In this document: positions 19,641 to 31,929 of the stretch, one piece after another
Layout: the number at the start of each line of letters is the position of its first letter
How positions within the stretch are numbered: position 1 is the first letter of the stretch
DNA from: Strigamia acuminata
Taxonomy: Eukaryota > Arthropoda > Chilopoda > Geophilomorpha > Linotaeniidae
Assembly: GCA_949358305.1 (NCBI GenBank)
Contig: OX442320.1
Location: 8,324,259 to 8,388,258 of the forward strand
Length of the DNA: 64,000 nucleotides
Reading direction: 5' to 3'
Notes under the pieces: generated by a model
Database searches by the model: none
The model's input: only the letters and a program-made list of their open reading frames with translations
What the model was told of the DNA's origin: nothing
Position numbers and translations under genes: made by a program

Positions 19641-21704
19641 TTATGTATTATGTTCTTTTGACTTATTTTTTTTTCACTTTAGGACTACAATGACCAACCA
19701 CTTGGATTTGAAGCGGGACAATGACGACCACTTGGATTTGAAGCGGAACAACGACGACGACCACTTAGATTTGAATCAAGACTGACCACTGAGTTCTCAA
19801 AATTTTTCTTTTTGTTCAATATTTGTATTTGATATTCCATTGCTTATATATTTTTCATGGTGTGTATGGAAGGGAAGAGGAGAAGGAAAGGAGAAGGAAG
19901 GGAAGAGGAGAAGGAAGGGAGAAAGAGGAGAAGGGAAGAGGAAAAGGAAGGGAGGAGGAGGAGGAGAAGGAAGGGAGCAGGCGAAATAATCATCATTGAA
20001 AGCGGTACGGGATAAATTTGAAAGCGCTTTCAAATTCATAACTTCTCTTGAATAATTAAACAATTGAATTAAATAACGATGTGTTATATAACGATAAGTT
20101 GGTTTTATTGAAATTGAGGACACGTAGTTACAAGTGTGTTCTTTAATATAGCATTGAAAAAGAAAAAAATTGGGATTCTATCAAACGATTGAACCTTCGG
20201 ACTGGAATTTAATTTGAAACTAACTTGGTTGCCGTCTAGCGTGAATTGTAGCAAACTACTTTTTGAAGGTCGCCAAAGATGGCGCCAGGATTTTTGTTTA
20301 GCTCAAATCGGTACTTACGTAAACAAAATTGGCGAGAAACGAACGATTTGTCAAGTGTTTAAAACATTACGACCTACGGACGTGTTTTTTCGAAATTTTA
20401 ATCCGAACTATTTTCAAATATCTTTTCAGTTTGAGTTTTAATGACGTCATCGATAATCAAACTGCGGCATTGAACCGGAAATACCGCACGAGAAAATTCA
20501 TCAAAGTGCCTCATTACATAATCATCACATTTTTCAAGTTTGAAGAGAAAAACGGCATTTATCGACGGTTTTATTTAGACGAAATCCCTGAATATTTATG
20601 AGATGCAACCGGATGGAAACGGATTACGACTCTTCGGTAAGCGATATTTTCTTTTATCTTTATAGCGCATTTGAATTAGAAATTTAGGCCTATACATATT
20701 TTTTCTTTGTTTGCGGCCATTTTAATTTAATAGTTTAGTCCTAGCTTTAATTATCTACCGTGTGTTTAATTTAGTTTTTTGTGGTTTTGCACAGCCTTGT
20801 GTTGTAATTATTTACACCATATAATATCAGGGCATTTTATGTGTATTACTCTGTAGTTATTTCATGCAGTCTATAATATTATATTTAATCGTAAGCTTAG
20901 TAATTTAATCAATTATATTTTAATTTGATTTTTTAAAGTTAACATACCAGTAATGAATTAAATTAATTTTTTTTATTATTTTTTGGAAATAAATTTTCAG
21001 TCACATCATTAATTTTTATTGTTTTTGTTAAAATTTTATTCCTCCAATAGGGCTGTCTGTGCCAGCAGGAAGTTGATCTATTTCCCGCCCATATTTTCTA
21101 GAAGTTTCCATGGTGTTAGTTGATTGAATATGCAAATGAATCAAGCTTTCTTTTTCTATTTTGCATTTTTCACTTTTCACGTGGTGTGGCTCAGTTGTGT
21201 CCTCGACGCGGAGGTGGAAAGACGCATCGAATTGAGGTGAGTGTGTGGTCTCTTTGTCACACTTTAATTTGTATTTAGACTTTTTTTAATAGTTCTTAGC
21301 GTTTGGTTTTCTGTCCTTTGTTTCAAAGAAGTTTAATTTAGTTAAGAATTCCGGAACGTTTAGTTTTAAATTATTATTTCACTTCCCGTCAGCTTTATAG
21401 GCATTTTTAACGTTTAGCAGTTTTAGTTTAATTTAAAGCGTTTTAAGTTTAGAAACGTTTAAACAAGTAATTAATAATTTTCACTTTTTAGTTTATAAAT
21501 TTTTTTTTAGAGTTAATTTTGAATTTCTTTTCCATTTTAGGTCGAATGGGTGAATTTCTACATTAACGGACGGACGGCTACTGGATCAACACAAATGGAC
21601 TTCAGTGTCGCTATTTATTATTTTTATTTAAAACTTAAGTTTAAATATTTTTGTAATTAATTTTATAATTTTTGTTTCATTAAAAATTGTTTGATGTTGT
21701 GTAT

Positions 21705-21758
21705 AATTATTAATTTTGTGTAATTTTGAGATAAAAAAATTACACAAAATTAATAATT
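21705..21758. repeat. Perfect 23-bp inverted repeat (hairpin)
   Basis: AATTATTAATTTTGTGTAAT at 21705 onward (arm to 21727) is mirrored exactly at 21736-21758 with an 8-nt loop. It could be a residual MITE end pair or a transcript hairpin. Confidence 0.7.
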
Positions 21759-22318
21759 TATACATTTATTTCTTGAATAAAATTTGTTTTTTAAACTTTT
21801 CTGCTGCTACTTATTTATTAAATACTAAAACATACAAATGGGAAATCTGTATACCCACCCACCATCCCTTTTTTATTCTAAGTCCAAACTCCAAACCTAT
21901 AAAAATTTGGCATAGATTCGCCTTTTTGGACTTTGTCATTTCTCCAAAAAAAATTTACTTAGCTCATAAATGAAACTTTATTCAAAATATCTGCTTTACA
22001 CAAAAAAACTTACAAATTTTTCCTTAAAAGGAAAATAAATGGCAAATGACAAGTTTAAGCGGGTTATAACGGACCATTTAAGGATTTGTCTCGGGTAACC
22101 ATCCCCCTTGAGACTCCGCCGTTTTACCACACCTGGGACCCAGAGTGTGCCACGCTCTGGGCCCCCAAAATCATGTCCCACGGTGTCTTCCTAATGATGA
22201 TATACTTTAACCTGGAAATCAATATTTAAATACACTAAAATAAAAATAAAAATATAAATTGTACAAAATTAAAAATACAAGTAGAAGTCAAAGTAAAAAT
22301 ACAAAAACACAAATAAAA

Positions 22319-22506
22319 ATACAAAAATATAAAAGTAAAAATACAAAAATATAAAAGTAAAAATACAAAAATATAAAAGTAAAAATACAAAAATATAAAA
22401 GTAAAAATACAAAAATATAAAAGTAAAAATACAAAAATATAAAAGTAAAAATACAAAAATATAAAAGTAAAAATACAAAAATATAAAACTAAAAATACAA
22501 AAATAT
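22319..22506. repeat. 22-bp minisatellite
   Basis: About eight near-perfect copies of ATACAAAAATATAAAAGTAA plus two bases. The FYFYIF reading frames on the minus strand are artefacts of it. Confidence 0.9.
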
Positions 22507-23479
22507 AAAAACAAAATTAAAAATAAAAATTATACAAAAACGACTATAGAGATTATGTAATAATAATTGTAACAAATTAAAATCATTCGAAATCAAATAG
22601 AACCTGGGAATTGGTTTACGCTGTGCGAGGATTCGTCTTTTATTCCACGTTGTCGTCTCCATGTTGTCGTTCGCGTCATTCGACTCGTGCGTCGGCAAAC
22701 CTATTTTTAAATAATGAAAATAAATTAGCAACGTACGAAAATAGTAAATAAGTTTCTCAATTGACAAAAGATTAATAACTAAGCTTCCATTCCGAAATAA
22801 AGTTAAATGAAATCTTTATAAAATGTTAAATAAAACTAATTAAATATTCTCTCACTATAACTGTGCTAGAAAAGCAACAAATAAAAAACTAAATTAAAGA
22901 TATAGCTAACAATGAAAAAGTAACGTAAAGAAAAGAAAAACTCACGGAAAACCGTTGCGTGCTTCGCTCCGCTTCGAGCAGGAAAAAATGAGTGAAAACC
23001 TCGGTGAAAATTTTCACAAAAATAAAAATGCAAAATAAAAATGCTCCGTTATCTTATTTGAATATCCAATCAAAAATCCCAGAAATTTTTAGAAAAAACG
23101 TCAGCTTCGTGCGAGTTGTCATCTAGTGATAAAAATTGCAACCTATGGCGCAACATAAACACGTAACGACGCTCTATAGGCTGTAGCACAGTAGTAGTGG
23201 TTGCTAGGCGACACATCGGTGTTATCAGTCAAAGCAATGGCGGGAAGACGAAAAGTAGGATTGCATATTTCTTTATTTGTCAAATGCTGCTTTTTTCGCT
23301 AGAGAACATCAGAGTAAGTGGTAAGTAAATTTATTTTCATCACAAACAAACCAGTAAATGTAGACTTGTCCCGATTTTCAATTCTGGTAAATTGGTTTAT
23401 ACAAAAAGAAAAATAATTTCTTTCTTGAAGTAAAAATTTAAAACGTCTATAATTTCCATTTTAAATCACTTTGTTTTAA

Positions 23480-25010
23480 TCAATCACTACATGAAACTTC
23501 TCTCGGTTTCAAACGTAATTTAATCCCATTTCTGGGCCTTATAATCAGTTCTGCCGTCACTTCAATTTCTTCAAGTGTTTGCATCGATTCAACAACAAAG
23601 GACCTCAGAATGTGAATTAAAACCACTTTTTCTTCCATCAGAGCAAACTTTTGACCTAAAATCAATTTTTGTGATTTATCTTGTGAAATTGTAATCCCAA
23701 AGTATTGACCTATGCAATTTCTTGGTCCAGCAGAGAAGGGCACATATGCGAATGGATTCCTTTAAAAACCTATCTGGATCAAACATTTCCGGATCTGGAA
23801 AAATTGTTGGATCTCTGAGCAACATGTAGGCTAAAACAATGGCTGTAACTACAGCAGGAATGAAATGAAATGAAATGAAACGAAATGATCACGAATTGCA
23901 ACCACTGTATAATATAAAAAGCAATTTCAATACCAATAATTCCGTTTTCCTGTAAGTACCGTGCAAATATTGGCACTGATGGAAAAAGAAAGTCGCAGTG
24001 ATTCCTAGAATATGTAAACAAATCAAAAATTAATATTTTTTTTCCTTTTAAAAAGTATAATAATTGCTATTTATTTACTTTGATGACACATTCTAAATAT
24101 TTCACTTCCTTTATATCATCGGAAGACACACGTTTCGTGTGATTATCACCTTAATGGAGAAAATTAGCAACAACAAAATCTAGATTTCTCAAATTGAAAT
24201 AAATACCAAATACGGAATCGATTCCTTCGTGGACTTTGCTTTGAATATAAGGATGGGATCCGAGTAAACACAGAGCCCAGCTAATGGCAGCGGAGCTTCG
24301 AACATGACATCTTCTCGTATGTCCAAATGAGTCATATTGCGGCCACCATCTGCAGCTTCGATGAGTAAATCGAGAAACCGAGCAAAAGATATCGTGGAAA
24401 TCCGAGTGCGATTTTAATTCTCCTATTTTTATTTTGCCATTCCGCTTTCTTCTCTCGTATCACCTAAAAACCAGATGAATATATTAAATGGAATTTAATT
24501 TACCACTTTGAAATATCAGTACATTAAATTCGTACTTGATTTGTAAAGGAATGTAGAATCTAATCTGTAAACATAATTGCGCGTGCTCTTTGCCATTTTC
24601 GTGAAGCAAAATACCCAATCCGGCTACAGAATGATTCGCATTTGCCTCGAATGAATAATTTCTTGAATCCTGCAAGGAAATAATTAACACTAGTCTGAAT
24701 ATGATTCGACACGCTATTTTCGACCTTTCAGTAGCTTTTAATAAAGCGAATTATCGCACCCTTGAGCATTTACATGTCGACCCATGACTGCATCTACGAA
24801 AACATTAAAAACACGAGTAAAATTTTCAATTTTTAAAACGATAATAATAAAATAATGTATAATAATTTATTAACCACAAATAATGTCGAGTGTGCAAAGA
24901 GTCATGAGCGGAAAGACGTCAAATTAAGGTTTTTTAGCTTCAATTCTCAGTTTATTAACCAACACCTCGGCTTGTTCATTGAAAACTGATACAAAGTCCT
25001 CTAAAATACG
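23480..25010 (-). pseudogene. CYP4-like cytochrome P450 pseudogene
   Basis: The minus strand shows, in gene order, recognisable CYP4 blocks: [18 protein letters not shown] with FDVFPLMTLCTLDIIC (about 24890-25010); a VMGRHVNAQG block (about 24755-24795); KEHAQLCLQI; ARFLDLLIEAADGG with DIRED; SAAISWALCLLGSHPYIQSK (about 24200-24370); SSDDIKEVKYLECVIK; LFPSVPIFARYLQENG; YMLLRDPTIFPDPEMFDPDR; and the heme-binding [11 protein letters not shown], then [11 protein letters not shown] to the stop at 23480. Defects: the I-helix oxygen-activation motif (GHDTT-type) is deleted between MFE and SAAIS; a stop follows EAKKP; several blocks change frame; and residues before NPFAY are lost. It therefore cannot make an active P450. 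The cysteine ligand motif itself is intact. Confidence 0.8.
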
Positions 25011-26812
25011 GAAATGAAACGATGGAGTGAGCAGTTTTCAGCTCGAGCGCCATTTTGTACCATTACTAAAACATTAGGGTTAGAAATTAATATAAAAACC
25101 TTATCAACAACCCAGTTGGTTGAAGGAAAATGTAGTCAATTGACTTAGATATGTGACTACTCGTCAAAATAGCCTAGAAATAAATAGAGAGACGAGCAAA
25201 TAGGCGCTTGATCTAACACTCGACATTTTCGGCATGAAAAACGACGCGATACGCTGATACGGTTTCAAACCGAACCACAATCGGTACAACCTGCATCTCG
25301 TATGGCAAACGGTGCACGCAGCCATTAGTTCAAACAATACTGCAAAAAAAGTAATAAAGGCGCAATTTATTCAATTATTTAACGCTAGGAGACGAAATGT
25401 TTTCAATCAGTGCTGTGCAGAAAACATCAGGGGCAGCTCAAACACTCAATAATTCATCGGAGCAATGAAAAGTTCCCTTCCCTTCCCTTTTTCAACTTTC
25501 TGCTCATCAGCATAAAATTGTATTGTCCACAACTGAATTAGGTCGGTCAAACACAACTTAATGTCAGAGATGACAACAAACTCGTTTTACAATTTGTGTG
25601 TTTGTTTTGTTTGTCCTAGTTGGAATTAACCAGACCAATTAAATGTCCCTCTTTAAAATGACAGTACAATGAAATCTTTTTGATTATATTTTTTTAAATA
25701 TCTTTTTAGTTGTTTACCGGTATGTAACTTATTTTATTTTTTACGCAAAAGAGTAGTTTTGCACGCTGTTGCTTTGCATTTGCATTTGCATTTCCAGTGA
25801 GTGTTGTTTGTTCGTTAGACATGTTTTGTCACGATTTCTTGAATTAAGAGTTTGTTTGTCATTAGTAGAGCGAGTCAATATTTGAAAAGTGATGTTAAGT
25901 GTGTGAGAAAAGTGGACGGGACCACCAAAAGTTCAAATAGAAGTACCGCTAGATGGAAAGGTGAGTGTGTGAATGCCCACAAGTGTCCTGGCCTGGGTTA
26001 GCGTTAAAAAGGAGGTTAGCGTTAAAAATTTGAGAAGTAAATGACAAAGTAGTAAATTCCTCGTTGAACTTTATTGAAATTTGAATAAATTTCTGTTTAC
26101 ATTCGCTTACAAGTTAGTGTGTGGAACGACTTCGCTTATCCATTTCAAATATGCTGGATTTCCTTCGGTTATCTACGTAATTTTAGAGATAAAAACGTAA
26201 ATTGTGAGTGCTAAAGAATTGTATATTTTTTTATTCCTAATTTACCGGACTTGAAAGACTTGGCAAACTTCGTACCGAGGATTTTCCCGAAAGAAAACGA
26301 GCGTTTTATTTGAAATCGAATGGAAATTCACGCTTTGCTCACTTGATGTAACTCGTCATTTCATCTATTCTCGAAGTTTGGGTTTTAATTATCTGGAATA
26401 AAAAATTAGGATTAATGAAACAAAAAAGGGAATTAATATTTTAGTATCACTACCAAGAGAGACTCGTTGTCTTCATTAATTTCATTCTTCCATTCGTATC
26501 TGTAAAAATACATATTTTAGTTTAATTCAATTTTTCTTTTTAAATCTCAATTTCAACTTGCATTAAAATGATTTTTGGCACTATATTGACACAAGTTGCC
26601 ACGAGCTTCCTTTCAAGTAAACCACTAAAAGTATGATATTTTTAGGGCATTGATCACGGTTTATTTCGTTAAGTATATTTAACTGGGCTTATTTCTTGGC
26701 TACTTCTTCACATAAGCTATTGAATGTTTGCCAGTGCTTTTGCGTTTCTTGTAGCGATTTACAATTTTGTTAATCACGTAATAAAATAATTTTTAAAAAA
26801 CATTCGGTAAAG
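25011..26812. other. Intergenic stretch, nothing convincing
   Basis: Further upstream exons of the P450 relic might lie here, but I found no clear block. A splice-donor-like ATGGAAAGGTGAGT at about 25953 has no open frame. The rest is AT-rich. Confidence 0.35.
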
Positions 26813-27419
26813 TTATATAAAATACTTGTATGTGACTGTTTCTTGAATCCGAAAACAATGTGTAACGACTTTCCATTTATCTTTTTGAACAGTGAGCACA
26901 AAACTTTGACGAAACTGAGCCGACGGTTTTTCCTGGAACTTAATGAAGACACCTGCTACGAGCACGAGAATCGTTGGTTGGCCGTTCACAGCTTCACCTA
27001 CAACCACAGTGGTTAGCTAATTAATTAAAATAATAACTAACGTTTAAAACATTTTTAAACAAACAAAACTCGTACCTAATACACGTTGTTTCTCTGATGG
27101 TTAAATTTTTGTAAAACTTAGTAATCGCTTATTCATTTCCGTTCACGCAGTTGCCATTCCACACTAAACGTGCGTCGTCCATATACAGTTTGGATAATTT
27201 CTACAAAATAAAATCATAAATTAGTATTGCTTTCTATTTGAGATTTTTTTCCGTACTTACATGGCGACATTTATTTAAGTAAATTATAGCAAAATCATTG
27301 GCGGCCTTACAATCTTGATACAGCTTGTTTGCGGCGTCCTAAGACGAATGAATTGTAAAGATTCATTAGAATCTTTCATAATATTTAAAATACAAATACA
27401 GCATTACCAAGTCAGCCAT
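26813..27419 (-). pseudogene. NXT1/p15-like (NTF2-related mRNA export cofactor) gene, probably decayed
   Basis: Minus-strand exons: 27408-27419 (MADL); 27261-27338 (DAANKLYQDCKAANDFAIIY onward); 27076-27200 (KLSKLYMDDARLVWNGNCVN onward); and 26813 to about 27000 (GQPTILVLVAGVFIKF ... KWKVVTHCFRIQ). The order and motifs match NXT1/p15, the NTF2-fold partner of the NXF1 mRNA exporter (RLYxDxAxLVWNG, TxLVVxxGxVKF, WKIASDCFRFQ). Two defects: an in-frame TAA after NGNE in the third exon, and a third/fourth exon junction whose phases do not match. NXT1 is normally essential, so this is either a second, dead copy or carries assembly errors. Splice sites of the first three exons are canonical GT/AG. 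Confidence 0.65.
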
Positions 27420-27567
27420 TTTGTTGTTTCGACAAACGATTTCGTAAACGAAATGCGCGCGCAGTTTGAAAAAGAAGTCCCTCCGATAGAAAATCAATAA
27501 GATTTGTCAATTTTAAGCAAACTTTTTGGACAATTTTTCCATCAAATCTTTATTTTAAGTTCGTCGT

Positions 27568-27792
27568 TTAGATATTCCGTAAAATTGTATCATTTTTAAT
27601 CCCTTCGTTTTTAAGGAGCTGACCACGCGATAGTTCACGCTGTGAGTCATCTTGTAACCATCCGCTTCGTCGTTCATTGTGGGATGGCGTCACCAATGGC
27701 CGCTGTTGTTTGAATACGTCAGCGCCGTCACGACGGCCGCTTTTTACGATTTTCAAAGGTTTGTATTTCAAAATAATTAACAAAATAATCAT
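27568..27792 (-). CDS. Small ORF with an N-terminal hydrophobic segment, unrecognised
   Basis: 74 codons from a true ATG (27790-27792). A short hydrophobic start (MIILLIILKY) is followed by a polar, basic remainder. It lies just upstream of the NXT1-like relic in the same orientation. I know no family for it, and it may be chance; composition is the only support. Confidence 0.2.
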   Translation of the reverse strand: MIILLIILKYKPLKIVKSGRRDGADVFKQQRPLVTPSHNERRSGWLQDDSQRELSRGQLLKNEGIKNDTILRNI

Positions 27793-29353
27793 TAGAGTTA
27801 TTCTTGGTACGAAAGTTATTGTTTGCTGGTAATTTTAGCTCGTAGTTTTTTGTGTTATTTCGAATTCGAATCTGTCAAATTCCAAAGCCGGAAGCCCGGA
27901 ACTTCTTTGTTTTCTTCCATTTTCCTTTTTTTGGACTCCCATCCCAAATTTAACATGTTTTGAAAGTAGTTTAAACTTCCGACACGAAACAAGAATTACA
28001 AAAACTTACGGAGTTGTAAATATTTCTTTGCAGGTTCTACGACCTAGTGGAGTGACGTCATCGAGCGGGCCGCACGAAAATTGAAGCGAAAAATGAAAAT
28101 AACCACCACCAACGTGAATGAGATTTTCTACGAGAAAAAGTCAGCGCAATGAGTTTTCGCAGCGAAAATACAGTATTAGGCATTAAGGGGAAGGTTTTAT
28201 GCGATTTGATTTTACAAGTTTATTGATTTTTTTTTTTAAATTAAAAATTATTATTTATTAAATAATTAGAAATATGACTGGTGTCGGTTGTTTGTGTCAC
28301 GCACTGTACGACCGTGGACATTGTCTATCAATAAACTTATAAAATGAAATTGTATACAGTCTCCTCATCACCAAGATGGTCTTGTAGAGAAGCCTATCAC
28401 TACTCACTACTCAACATCATCCACTTAAGGAAATTTTATTTTATTTTTATGTAAACGCAATAATTTGGAGTTGGCTTTCAAACCAATGTAAAATAGTCTT
28501 AACTCACCAATCAGGTGAGAACTATTAATTCCGAGTAAAGTAAGAGGAGTTCAATGAGTTTAATTGCGTTTCTATAAGATTCAATCTATTTTCGAAACAG
28601 ACTCCAGAAAAAATACGTTCTCTTACATTTAAGACTTATTTTTTGTAGTGATATTATACTTAAATGAAATATGATTTTATGGTCAAACGGTTATGAAACG
28701 TTAGACAAACAAACACCTGGCGTAGTGCTAGCAGAACGAAGAACTTAGAACATTGTGCCATGTGCACGTTTTCTGGTCAGAAAACTTGTTTTTACATGAA
28801 TGGACAAAACATTATATTAAAAATGTGTTATTAGCTTATAATTGAGCAGTGTTGCTGACCATTCTACAGTAGTATTGAAAAGGAATGTTTTGGTGTGAAT
28901 TAGCACTAAGCAATCATGCTTTTTCTTGTGGCAATCAATTTACACTTGGAATAATCCTTTACCAAGTGGATGTGGGTTAATATTAATACAATTTACCTTT
29001 GTACTCCGTATTAATAAATCATACAAAAGGTAAGTTTCCTTTAATTACTGAGTTACAAGTGAACAATTTGCTATTTTCATTGTATAGCTTGTATTGAATA
29101 ACTTTGTTGTATTGGTTTACACCCAGTATAAATGTAAATTGATTTTAATGTATCATCCTGAACCCATTGGGTACCGTATGTCTTAACATTAAAGTGAATA
29201 TAAACTAACTTTGTAGTACCAGTCTAGTGTGTACAGATTTCTACTTTGGTATTGTTTGTTTAGGTTGGTATGGATTGACATCAATGATATGTAATTATTC
29301 TTTACCTTGTGTTCTTGGAATGGTTAAGTAATACTAATCTTAAATGTGCTGTT
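27793..29353. other. Intergenic stretch, no gene seen
   Basis: AT-rich with stops in all frames. A TGACGTCATCG box at about 28052 follows a splice-acceptor-like TTTGCAG and could be promoter sequence. No RNA gene was recognised. Confidence 0.35.
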
Positions 29354-29533
29354 CAGGGGCGGATCTAGCTTTTCGGGGGCTCTGGGCTTGAGGTTTTTCC
29401 TTTATCACAATTTTTAATAGCAACCTTTGTTTTTTTTGTTTTTTTTAGTACATTGCCTTGTGTCTTGGAGGCCCCCTAAGATTTGGGGGCCCTGGGCTCA
29501 AGCCCCATTAGCCCTATGTTAGATCCGCCCCTG
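29354..29533. mobile_element. hAT-type MITE
   Basis: 180 bp with terminal inverted repeats CAGGGGCGGATCTA ... TAGATCCGCCCCTG. The flanking 8-bp duplication is GTGCTGTT (29346-29353) and GTGCTATT (29534-29541), one mismatch. CAGGGGCGGATC ends plus an 8-bp duplication are typical of non-autonomous hAT elements. No coding capacity. Confidence 0.9.
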
Positions 29534-29559
29534 GTGCTATTGCCTTTTTTCTCGAATAT

Positions 29560-30395
29560 ACTGTACCATCATTATGTTTCTTTCTGTTCGTTTTGTTTCC
29601 TTCTGTTCGTGGTTACTGTTGTTTCCCATTATCGTACATTTATCGTACATGTATCGTACTGTAATCGTATGTTTCTTTCTGTTCGTGATTACTGTTGTTT
29701 CCCATTATCGTACATGTATCGTACTGTAACTGTATTATTTCGTTCTGCTCCTTATAGCTGTTCTGTACCATGAAGAGGTTTTCTAAAACGCTGGAATCGA
29801 TATCATTCGGTATCGTCCTGTCACTAGTCAGTATACTGTCCTTTGGGACGATACATACCATTAAATATCCAGCCACTTGTCAATACACTCGCGATTGGAC
29901 CTTTAACATTGAGTATCGTCCTCTCGCTAGTCACTATAATGCCTCTTGAGACATTACCATTAGGTATCGTCCTGTCGCTAGTCAATTTTCTGCCATTGAG
30001 ATTTTAACATTGGGTATCGTCCTCTCGCTATCCAATTTCCTGCCATTGAGATTTTAACATTGAGTATCGTCCTCTCGCTAGTCAATTTCCTGCCATTGAG
30101 ATTTTAACATTGGGTATCGTCCTGTCGCTAGTCAATTTCCTGCCATTGAGATTTTAACATTGGGTATCGTCCTGTCGCTAGTCACTGAACGTTATCATCT
30201 GGTATGACTAGCCACAGGACGATACTCAATGTTAAAATCTCAATGGCAGGAAATTGACTAGCGAGAGGACGGTACCTGATTATAACATTTCAATGGATAG
30301 CATATTGACTAGCGACAGGACGATACCTAATGGTAATGTCTCAAGAGACATTATAGTGACTAGCGAGAGGACGATACACAATGCTAGAGTTCCAA
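29560..30395. repeat. Fold-back tandem repeat, about 50-bp units in both orientations
   Basis: 29560-29760 repeats TTTCTTTCTGTTCGT and TATCGTACATGTATCGTAC words. 29808-30190 has about seven copies of a roughly 50-bp unit with GTATCGTCCTGTCGCTAGTC. 30205-30380 has four copies of the inverse, GACTAGCGACAGGACGATAC. The two arms can fold on each other. Short ORFs here (for example 30254-30454) come from the repeats. Confidence 0.85.
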
Positions 30396-31034
30396 CAGCA
30401 AAGTGCAGCTACGCAGATCGTATCTTTAAAACAGAAGATAAGGACTCTGACTAAACTCTTTAATTGGGTTTATATTTCTAAAATACAAAGAATAAAATTT
30501 GTTAAAGATTAACAACTTTGACATTAGATAGAAGATAATTTCTATAAATATGTTGAACACATTAATTTTTTTTAAGTGTTAAAATAGAAAACAAAATCCT
30601 CTTTAAACATTCATGTTTCAATCAAAGGTGTACAGAAATTAGAATGAACTAACCAGTACGTGTTTACAATTTCCACCGCCCGTTAAAACGGTGGTCGTAA
30701 GTATCACTCAATGAACAGCACGACGATTCAGCAACAATGTCATTTCCAATCCCACCGCTTGTAGTTTGTAGTTCCTGGCCACGTGAAGCACTCCTCAACC
30801 GGAGCTTAGTCTTCGTGCGATGTCAGATGGCGTGTCATTGGTTCACATACCGGACGTGCTCCAAAAGGGATAAATCGTTTTTGCAATCATGTCGTTCTCT
30901 TTTTCTTACAGTTAGTCTTCGTGCGATGCCGAATTGCACGTTATTGTCACAAATACAAGACGTGCTCCGTAAATGTGATAAATTATTGATGCAATCACCT
31001 TTGTTCATATTTTTCTTGTCATCGATGCTAATAA
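30396..31034. other. Intergenic stretch with a roughly 100-bp tandem duplication
   Basis: 30807-30905 and 30912-31010 are diverged direct copies sharing TTAGTCTTCGTGCGATG and ACGTGCTCC. The plus-strand frame 30737-31090 runs through the duplication and resembles no known family. Nothing else is seen. Confidence 0.45.
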
Positions 31035-31502
31035 TCAGCGAAGATAACCTCGTTGCACGGTTTCACCAAAAACGACGACCATGTGGATAAACCCGTCGTT
31101 GGAGAAAGCCAGAAACTTCCAATAGTTGTCTGTCGTCTCTATTTTCCCAACGAAATCGCTCGCCGTGTCTTCAAATTGCGCACTTATCAAGTTTCAGTCC
31201 TGTAAAAAAAATAATTTAATATAAAATGGAGAAAAATTAACTGATTTTGTGAAATAAATAAATTTGAATGAATAAACTAACACTTCGCTCTCTTACGAAA
31301 CCATGAGTAAAATAAACTGCGGTTACGCTAATTTTCCGCCACTAACTAAAACCTATCATTTTATTTCAACTCGTAAAACTAATGCAAATGGCCGCCGTCG
31401 CAGTTTCCAAACAAAGGAAAACCACCAAAAATCAAACATTACTTACAGTTTGCTTCTCGCCACCAAAACATAAAACATTTTCCACTCGTCGACTGCTGCC
31501 AT
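31035..31502 (-). CDS. Small two-exon gene, 67 aa, unrecognised
   Basis: Minus-strand exon 1 is 31447-31502 (ATG at 31500-31502; MAAVDEWKMFYVLVARSK), with donor GTAAGT. Exon 2 is 31035-31182 (QFEDTASDFVGKIETTDNYW ... GETVQRGYLR, stop). Exon phases match (2+1), and the joined frame is open. The exon 2 acceptor (GATAAG) is weak, 22 nt after a poly-T tract. The composition is that of a compact globular protein, with no signal peptide or membrane segment. I do not recognise the family. Four TGACGTC(A/G) boxes begin 36 bp upstream of the ATG, in promoter position. Confidence 0.45.
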
Positions 31503-31537
31503 AAAACCGAATAATTAAATCAAGAAACGCCAAGTGC

Positions 31538-31701
31538 TGACGTCGCGAGCTCAAAATTTAGACAATTTTTCACCCATCGATGCGGCTGCTGACGTCACGA
31601 GGAGTAGAATTCAAAAACTTCTCTGCACTCGATGCGGTTGCTGACGTCACGAGGAGTAGAATTCAAAAACTTCTCTGCACTCGATCTGTTTGATGACGTC
31701 A
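31538..31701. promoter_or_regulatory. Four CRE/ATF-type TGACGTC(A/G) sites at exact 52-bp spacing
   Basis: Sites lie at 31538 (TGACGTCG), 31590, 31642 and 31694 (TGACGTCA). They are part of a 52-bp tandem unit (TGACGTCACGAGGAGTAGAA ... TCGATGCGGTTGC) repeated a little over three times. The region separates the minus-strand gene at 31035-31502 from sequence to the right and could act in both directions. CREB/ATF-family bZIP proteins bind this palindrome. Confidence 0.6.
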
Positions 31702-31929
31702 CGACATAGTGATGGCGCATTGCGGCCACTATCGGCACTATTTCTCTTCTTTCGTGCCTTTTATAGAAAAAAAATCTTCTCGCTCGCCTGTGAGCGAGCC
31801 AACTAAATACGTCGAGACGAGGCAAGAAAATATGGATGGAAATTACTCAACCCCATTCTGTAGTCCGAACGTGGCCACCATTGTAGTTGTAGGAACCCAA
31901 AGTCAAAATATCAAAAATAAAATTTCCTA

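Larger units (their letters stand above)
19641..23479. other. Intergenic stretch with simple repeats; no convincing gene
   Basis: 19690-19785 is an in-frame repeat of the peptide DDHLDLKR after a possible splice acceptor; I cannot assign it. 19868-19980 is a purine (GGAAGAGGAGAAG) tract. 20602-20638, 21205-21236 and a block from 21541 are flanked by good splice-like sites and could be a spliced transcript, with only about 24 codons open. The minus frame 21996-22181 has no family I recognise. The rest is AT-rich without features. Confidence 0.4.

Noticed and set aside
22235-22514. Minus ORFs of FYFYIFVFLL repeats
   Set aside because: Minisatellite artefact.
23480-23743. 87-aa ORF as an independent small P450
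   Set aside because: It is only the heme-binding C-terminal end and includes a retained roughly 51-nt intron; it belongs to the longer relic.
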